Assembly (NCBI GenBank): GCA_021292105.1
Contig: CM037860.1
Coordinates: forward strand, 17,564,698-17,628,697
Direction: 5' to 3'
Length of the DNA: 64,000 bases
From: Anadara kagoshimensis
Lineage: Eukaryota > Mollusca > Bivalvia > Arcoida > Arcidae
Shown here: positions 59,400 to 64,000 of the stretch, piece after piece
Layout of the letters: each line of letters opens with the position of its first letter
Position numbering within the stretch: position 1 is the first letter of the stretch
Made by a program: the position numbers and the translations under genes
Notes under the pieces: generated by a model
Told to the model about the DNA's origin: nothing
What the model saw: the letters and a program-made list of their open reading frames with translations, nothing else
Databases searched by the model: none

Positions 59400-59640
59400 C
59401 ACTTGTGTAGAGTTTTGCAGGTAAAACATTTAGCTGTGACCTTGACCTTTGATCCAAATTTGAAGGTTACTTAAGAAACATAAATGTCATAACTTCCGGA
59501 AAAAGGGCAAATCAACTAAGACTAGTGATATGGGCACCTTTTAATGTTATTTTGCACCAAGTTTAGTAAAATAGTGCTTCATAGTTTTGGAAATAACTCT
59601 GTACTGGAAGTGTCTGGAAGTACTGAACTTTATATTAAAT
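59400..59640 (-). repeat. Dispersed repeat, counterpart of 26.9-27.06 kb
   Basis: On the minus strand CCAAAACTATGAAGCACTAT, TTTACTAAACTTGGTGCAA, continuing to a GATCAAAGGTCAAGGTCA end. Confidence 0.6.
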
Positions 59641-59715
59641 ATCCACATCTTTCTTAAAAGGCATGGAATACAAATGCACTTATATTTATTGTTTAATACA
59701 ATTTAATCCAGGTGG

Positions 59716-60089
59716 AGTTGAGTTGAGTTGAGTAATGGTGTTTAACATCCCAGTCAAGAATATTTCACTTATATTGAGGCATTGCCAGCTATAGGCAACT
59801 AATGGGTCGATTTCAGTAAAGCTTGAAACCATGATACAGTGTAATTAGTTCATTGCTCTACCATGGCTAAGAAAACTAGACAACGGTGATGTATGGGTGC
59901 ACAAAATCTTCTAAAAAAGCGACGAGAGAAAAAATGTGATGCTTTTCCAGGGTCTCGAGCTTATAATTACTTTTTTATGTTAAAAATAGTTTTAACAAGG
60001 TTAATGGTTTTTTTAAATCTTGAGTCAGACCCGGCCGGGGTTCGAACACATGACCTCCCACTTATGGAGCGAGCACTCTACCAACTTTT
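59716..60089 (-). mobile_element. SINE interrupted by non-SINE sequence
   Basis: The tail and 3' body ((GTTGA)n, TTATATTGAGGCATTGCCAG) at 59716-59800 and the head complement (GTCAGACCCGGCCGGGGTTC, GAGCGAGCACTCTACCAACT) at 60022-60089 face the same way, separated by ~220 bp of unrelated sequence that replaces the middle. Confidence 0.65.
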
Positions 60090-60189
60090 CATGAAACATG
60101 CACATTCTGCACCATATAAGCTCACATGTCTTTTAGATGCCAAGTCTTAAGTCACAGTTAAGGCCTCAGTAGATTAAAAAACCTTCACT

Positions 60190-60292
60190 GCATAGTGCAA
60201 TGCAGAAGTATAAATTTCTGCACTTTCACCTGTACTTGGTGACGTTTTGATATAAGTGAAATAATCTTGCATTGGAGAGTAAACCTCATTCA
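60190..60292 (+). mobile_element. SINE 3' fragment, plus strand
   Basis: TTTCTGCACTTTCACCTGTA, TTGGTGACGTTTTGATATAA and GTGAAATAATCTTGCATTGG match the 3' body. Confidence 0.55.
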
Positions 60293-60440
60293 AATAATCT
60301 ATCATGAATAAAGTGGGGGCATGTGTTACATTGACACTTTTCTCTTGTTTAATTTTTTATAAATTTTTTAACTTTTTTACAATTAAAGATGACCAGTGTT
60401 ATTTGGCTGGATCTAATTATCATAATTCATAAATAAGTGC

Positions 60441-60478
<38 letters not shown>
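60441..60478. repeat. (AAT)n microsatellite
   Basis: About twelve ATA/AAT repeats followed by a T-run. Confidence 0.95.
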
Positions 60479-60720
60479 TTTTTTTTTCTTTACATGTCAA
60501 AAATGTTTTAACAGGGTAAAAATTCCAGGTAATGAATTGAAGGATAAGGAAATGGACTATAATTACTAAAATAACATTTAAGAACAATGTTTATATTTAC
60601 CAGTAATTAAAAGTGGGAGAATTGGGAAGAATCCAATTTAATAGGGGTGTTAAGTTAAAGGTTTGTATATATCATTTATCAGGTACTGTAACTAACTTAG
60701 ATTTAGAAATAATCCAACAT

Positions 60721-60945
60721 TTACCCATGGTATATCGTCGAATAATACACAGGCAGGAGTTCACATGCGAAAGAATATATCACGAGGTGGCTATGATGAC
60801 CCAGTTTGGAGAGATTAGAATGCAAAGTTTCCGCAGTAATAGATTGCAATAGCTCTACTGAGCCTTTTGAACATAAAATTAATTCTGTGTTCAACTGTTT
60901 TACACTTTCGGGAGGGCACCAGTGTATATTGACACACTCCGACAT
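60721..60945 (-). CDS. Possible first exon, unrecognised minus-strand protein
   Basis: ATG at 60945 (minus) opens 74 codons: MSECVNIHWCPPESVKQLNT, with a hydrophobic-charged pattern continuing through SVELLQSITAETLHSNLSKL, stop at 60721. Sequence and composition differ from the repeats around it. A donor after SKL (G|GTCATC, weak) would be in the right phase for the exon at 59332, but that pairing is speculative. It could be a short complete ORF or chance. Confidence 0.27.
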   Translation of the reverse strand: MSECVNIHWCPPESVKQLNTELILCSKGSVELLQSITAETLHSNLSKLGHHSHLVIYSFACELLPVYYSTIYHG

Positions 60946-61143
60946 TACAGCGATTAACCTGTCGTTAATTGGATTGTCTTGCTTTCACACTTAAATTAAC
61001 AATTTACACCACCACATGGTATACAATACCAGTCATTAATGACTGTTTATTCAGTGACACTCACTAGTCCATCACTGGCTTCAGCATGTGTCAATACCTC
61101 ATAATTACAGGTGTACAGGTCACCAAAATTTTGCTAAGTGCAG

Positions 61144-61768
61144 TTGGTGACATTGGTATAGCCAAGCGCATACACTGCAAACATACTTTCGACAAAGTTT
61201 CACTTAAATGCTGCGTGGGGGGGGCGCTCAATTTTAGTGGGTTTAGCGGATTTATGACCACCACGAAATATTATCCACAAGTATAAAGATATTGTAGTAA
61301 CTAACATGTAACATGTAGGCCACCATATTTTATTGCAATTGGATCAATGGTAACAAGCTTTTTTACACAAAACACAAATTTCAGTACTGATTCCTAATCT
61401 CTTAATTACTCATACTACAGAGATCGATAAACCAAAACATTATCAAGAAGCATGTGATTGTCAGGTCTTGATTTATGGTCCTCCTTATCAAGGTTCCATA
61501 CTACAATTTCAACATTCAGTGAAACCACAAATTTATGACCCAACAAAATGCTAGATTTTACTGATTCCATGAAAATTGCACCCAACAAAATTAAAACCAT
61601 CCACACTATCTGCCCAGCAACAAGTGGAAAATGTGTTAATGACACATGTACACACATACACACACTGCACTATAGCATTACATGTAAAGAAATGTAGAAA
61701 TTGGTGACATTGGCAAAGCCCAGTGCAAACACTGCATACATGCTTTTGACAAGGTTTGACTGAAATCT
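61144..61768. repeat. Two diverged copies of a ~70-bp repeat
   Basis: GTTGGTGACATTGGTATAGC (61144) and ATTGGTGACATTGGCAAAGC (61697) both continue with CANACACTGCANACAT, CTTTNGACAANGTTT. ORFs over them are incidental. Confidence 0.6.
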
Positions 61769-61819
61769 GGTGAGTGACAATGGGAAAATGTGTACACACA
61801 TACACACTGCACCATAGCA

Positions 61820-62124
61820 TTACATGCAGGGTTAGCTCTGGGTCCCAAAAAGTTGAAGCCAAAAATTAGCTAATTTTAAAATTCAGACGCCAATTTATAG
61901 GTTTAAGATACACAAAATAAGAAACATCTCAAATTTAGATCTTTTAAACTGCTGTAAAGATTGTTCTTGATTAACACTGTAAAAAATAAAATAATCAGTG
62001 ATTTTCATCATGAAATTAATCAAAATTTTGGAGCAAAAATACAAGTCAGAAGCTAATTTTGCAGCAAAATATGATAATTAGCAATAGCTAAATTGGCAAA
62101 TGACAGAGCTAACCCTGCATGTAA
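61820..62124. mobile_element. 305-bp MITE with perfect 21-bp inverted ends
   Basis: 61820-61840 (TTACATGCAGGGTTAGCTCT...) is the exact complement of 62104-62124. Subterminal pieces also mirror each other (AATTAGCTAATTTT, TAATTAGCAATAGC). No coding sequence. Confidence 0.85.
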
Positions 62125-62500
62125 GTGTGACCATGTTACTGTTGATCCAATTTAACACATATTGTAATCCATAAATATTTATACAAATGTTAATCTGATC
62201 AGAGTTAATCAGCTAAGACAGTGTTTTGACTTTGGAAAAAAATAATTTCTCAAATTTCAGATATCTTCCCAAAATTGCAAAAAATTCTAAGAAATTTGTT
62301 TAAAAAATAAAAAAACAAACAAAAAAAAACCAGCCAACTTTGTTGGATACATTTAGATCATTAAATTAAGATACCACCTTCAAATATAAATGATGTGCAA
62401 TATTATCGATATACCGATATATCACAATACGATTTCTCTAAACATACGTACATGTATTATGTGATGTGACCAACCAGATCCAATAATACCTATGCAGTCA

Positions 62501-62665
62501 AACCTGTCTATAAAAGCCACCCAAGGGAACCAGTAAAAGTGTCCTTTATAGGCATCTGGCCCTTATATCCAGGTTAAAATTATTAATAAAGAACAATTAG
62601 GATACAAATCTAATGGTGTTTAAAAGCAGTTGGTCCTTATACAGAGGTGGCCGTAAAGGCAGGTT
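62501..62665. mobile_element. Foldback (MITE-like) element
   Basis: AACCTGTCTATAAAAGCCAC at the left and GGTGGCCGTAAAGGCAGGTT at the right are imperfect inverted copies; GTCCTTTATA and GGTCCTTATA recur inside. Confidence 0.6.
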
Positions 62666-63722
62666 AATAAACTGTATGACAACTGAAATTTTGGTAGTCC
62701 TTTATGTAATCCAAATGTAAACACAAACACATTATGTCACACCCAAAATATAATAAATAAACGCGTTATTATAACAATGTAGAGTTAAAACAAAATGTCC
62801 CACGAATGAAAATTTTTGTAGAAAACAAACACTTAGAATATAGTCCAATATGTTCAGTAGTGTTGAAAGAGTAGACCTGATAAGAAAAATGCATAACAGT
62901 CTGTCAAGTACTTTTTTGCTAAAAAAAATTTGAAAATCAGGAGGGATTTTAGTTAAAAATCAGGAGATTATAAGGGATTTTTATTGATAAAATAAAAAAA
63001 AAAAAAAAAAAAAAAAAAAATAAATAAATAAATGGCTGCATTTCTCGCCTCTAAGTACGTAAAGACCTTCAGCTTATATGATGTTTTTGATTTTAAATAA
63101 AGGTCATTATCAGAATGTCAATATATAATTGCCAAGCTAAACACAAACTTAAAAACAAACATGCTTTACACTAAAATAATTCCAACATATTATGGTTTTT
63201 TTTAGGTTTGGCTTAAAATCAGGAGTTTATCTAACAAATTCAGGAAAAAATCGGAAAGAACTCAAAATCGGGAAAAATCAAGAAAATTATGGTCGATTGA
63301 CAGACTGGCATAACTAAAACTCTAAGGGGGCACAGCTCTTAAGAAAAAAAATTACCAGACACTTCCCTAATTTTTCAAATTTCCTGACAACCATGCATAA
63401 ATTTATACATACTATTGGGCTAAACAAATTACCATAAATATTATGACTGAGGATGATAAACATACAAAGAGGGATAACTCTTACAGTATTGACAAAAAAT
63501 TGCAACATGTCAATGTGTCAGCCTTGATTTATTAATTGAATGGGGTTTTATGTCCCCATCAAGAATATAAATTATTGCACTATTGTCACTAAAAAAGCCA
63601 AAAAATGACAGAATCAAGCAATATTGAACATTTCTGTGAAAATTAATTTAAAATCTAAAATTAAGAAGCAATTTTTAAAGAACTGTACAACTGGATCCCC
63701 ATTTTGCACAAGCCTTTATGAT
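62666..63722. other. AT-rich intergenic with an A-run, no gene seen
   Basis: A long poly-A at 62993-63020 leads into (AAAT)n to 63032. ATCAGGAG recurs three times around 62935-63225. A second-family SINE tail fragment is at 63533-63570. Confidence 0.5.
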
Positions 63723-64000
63723 TGACACTTAGCATCAATACTCACATGAAGAACAAGCCATTGAAATGGACACAACACCAATGCTCCCATGGGGGAACAT
63801 CAAACCTCTATATTGGACACTTAAATACCAATGCTCACATGGAAAATGGTCAAACCTTTATATTGGACACTTAAACACCAATGCTCACATGGAAGAATGG
63901 CCCTATGTTATGGACACTTAATTAAACACCAATGCTCACATGAAGAACAAGCCTATATGATGGACACTTAAACACCAATGCTCACATGATGGAACAAGCC
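63723..64000. repeat. ~45-bp tandem repeat, cut by window end
   Basis: About six copies of GGACACTTAAACACCAATGC, TCACATG(G)AAGAACAAGCC, TATAT(G)AT. Copies are diverged at the left and more regular toward the right edge, so the array probably continues. Confidence 0.9.

Overview
The window looks like AT-rich, repeat-dense invertebrate nuclear DNA, most likely from a mollusc and probably a bivalve. The evidence is spliced coding sequence with GT-AG introns, dispersed SINEs with a tRNA-like head, many small inverted-repeat (MITE-like) elements and several kinds of tandem satellite. The mollusc assignment is inference. There is nothing prokaryotic, no CRISPR array and no rRNA or free-standing tRNA gene.

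One gene can be reconstructed with confidence: a five-exon plus-strand gene (15740-19966) for a 627-residue class A seven-helix receptor with a long serine-rich tail. It keeps the ERY motif, the extracellular cysteine pair and the loop-1 tryptophan. It lacks the TM2 aspartate, the TM6 toggle tryptophan and a normal NPxxY. Its introns carry MITE-like elements, and a ~58-bp-stem hairpin lies between the stop codon and the first AATAAA.

Layout. 1-15.7 kb: intergenic, with diverged dispersed repeats, foldback elements, a cluster of CRE palindromes and a 1.5-kb 33-bp minisatellite that is open in several frames. 15.7-20.4 kb: the receptor gene. 20.6-24.6 kb: a 52-59-bp satellite. 25.5-26.3 kb: two short tandem arrays. 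26.9-32.3 kb: MITEs, SINEs and a 36-bp perfect palindrome flanked by a 7-bp direct repeat. 32.6-34.1 kb: a 63-bp minisatellite. 34.4-49.9 kb: SINEs, two broken copies of an unrecognised minus-strand exon, and tandem duplications of ~1.56 kb and 614 bp. 49.9-58.05 kb: a recent array of ~1.31-kb units, each with a CRE, a palindromic E-box and a decayed minus-strand exon. 59-61 kb: two possible minus-strand exons. 61-64 kb: MITEs and the start of another tandem array.

Apart from the receptor, the coding calls are weak. The main interest is the receptor's unusual motif set, the 1.31-kb array and the evidence of recent duplication, including a SINE whose empty site survives in a paralogous copy. 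Clustered single-base indels at array edges suggest part of the sequence is unpolished.
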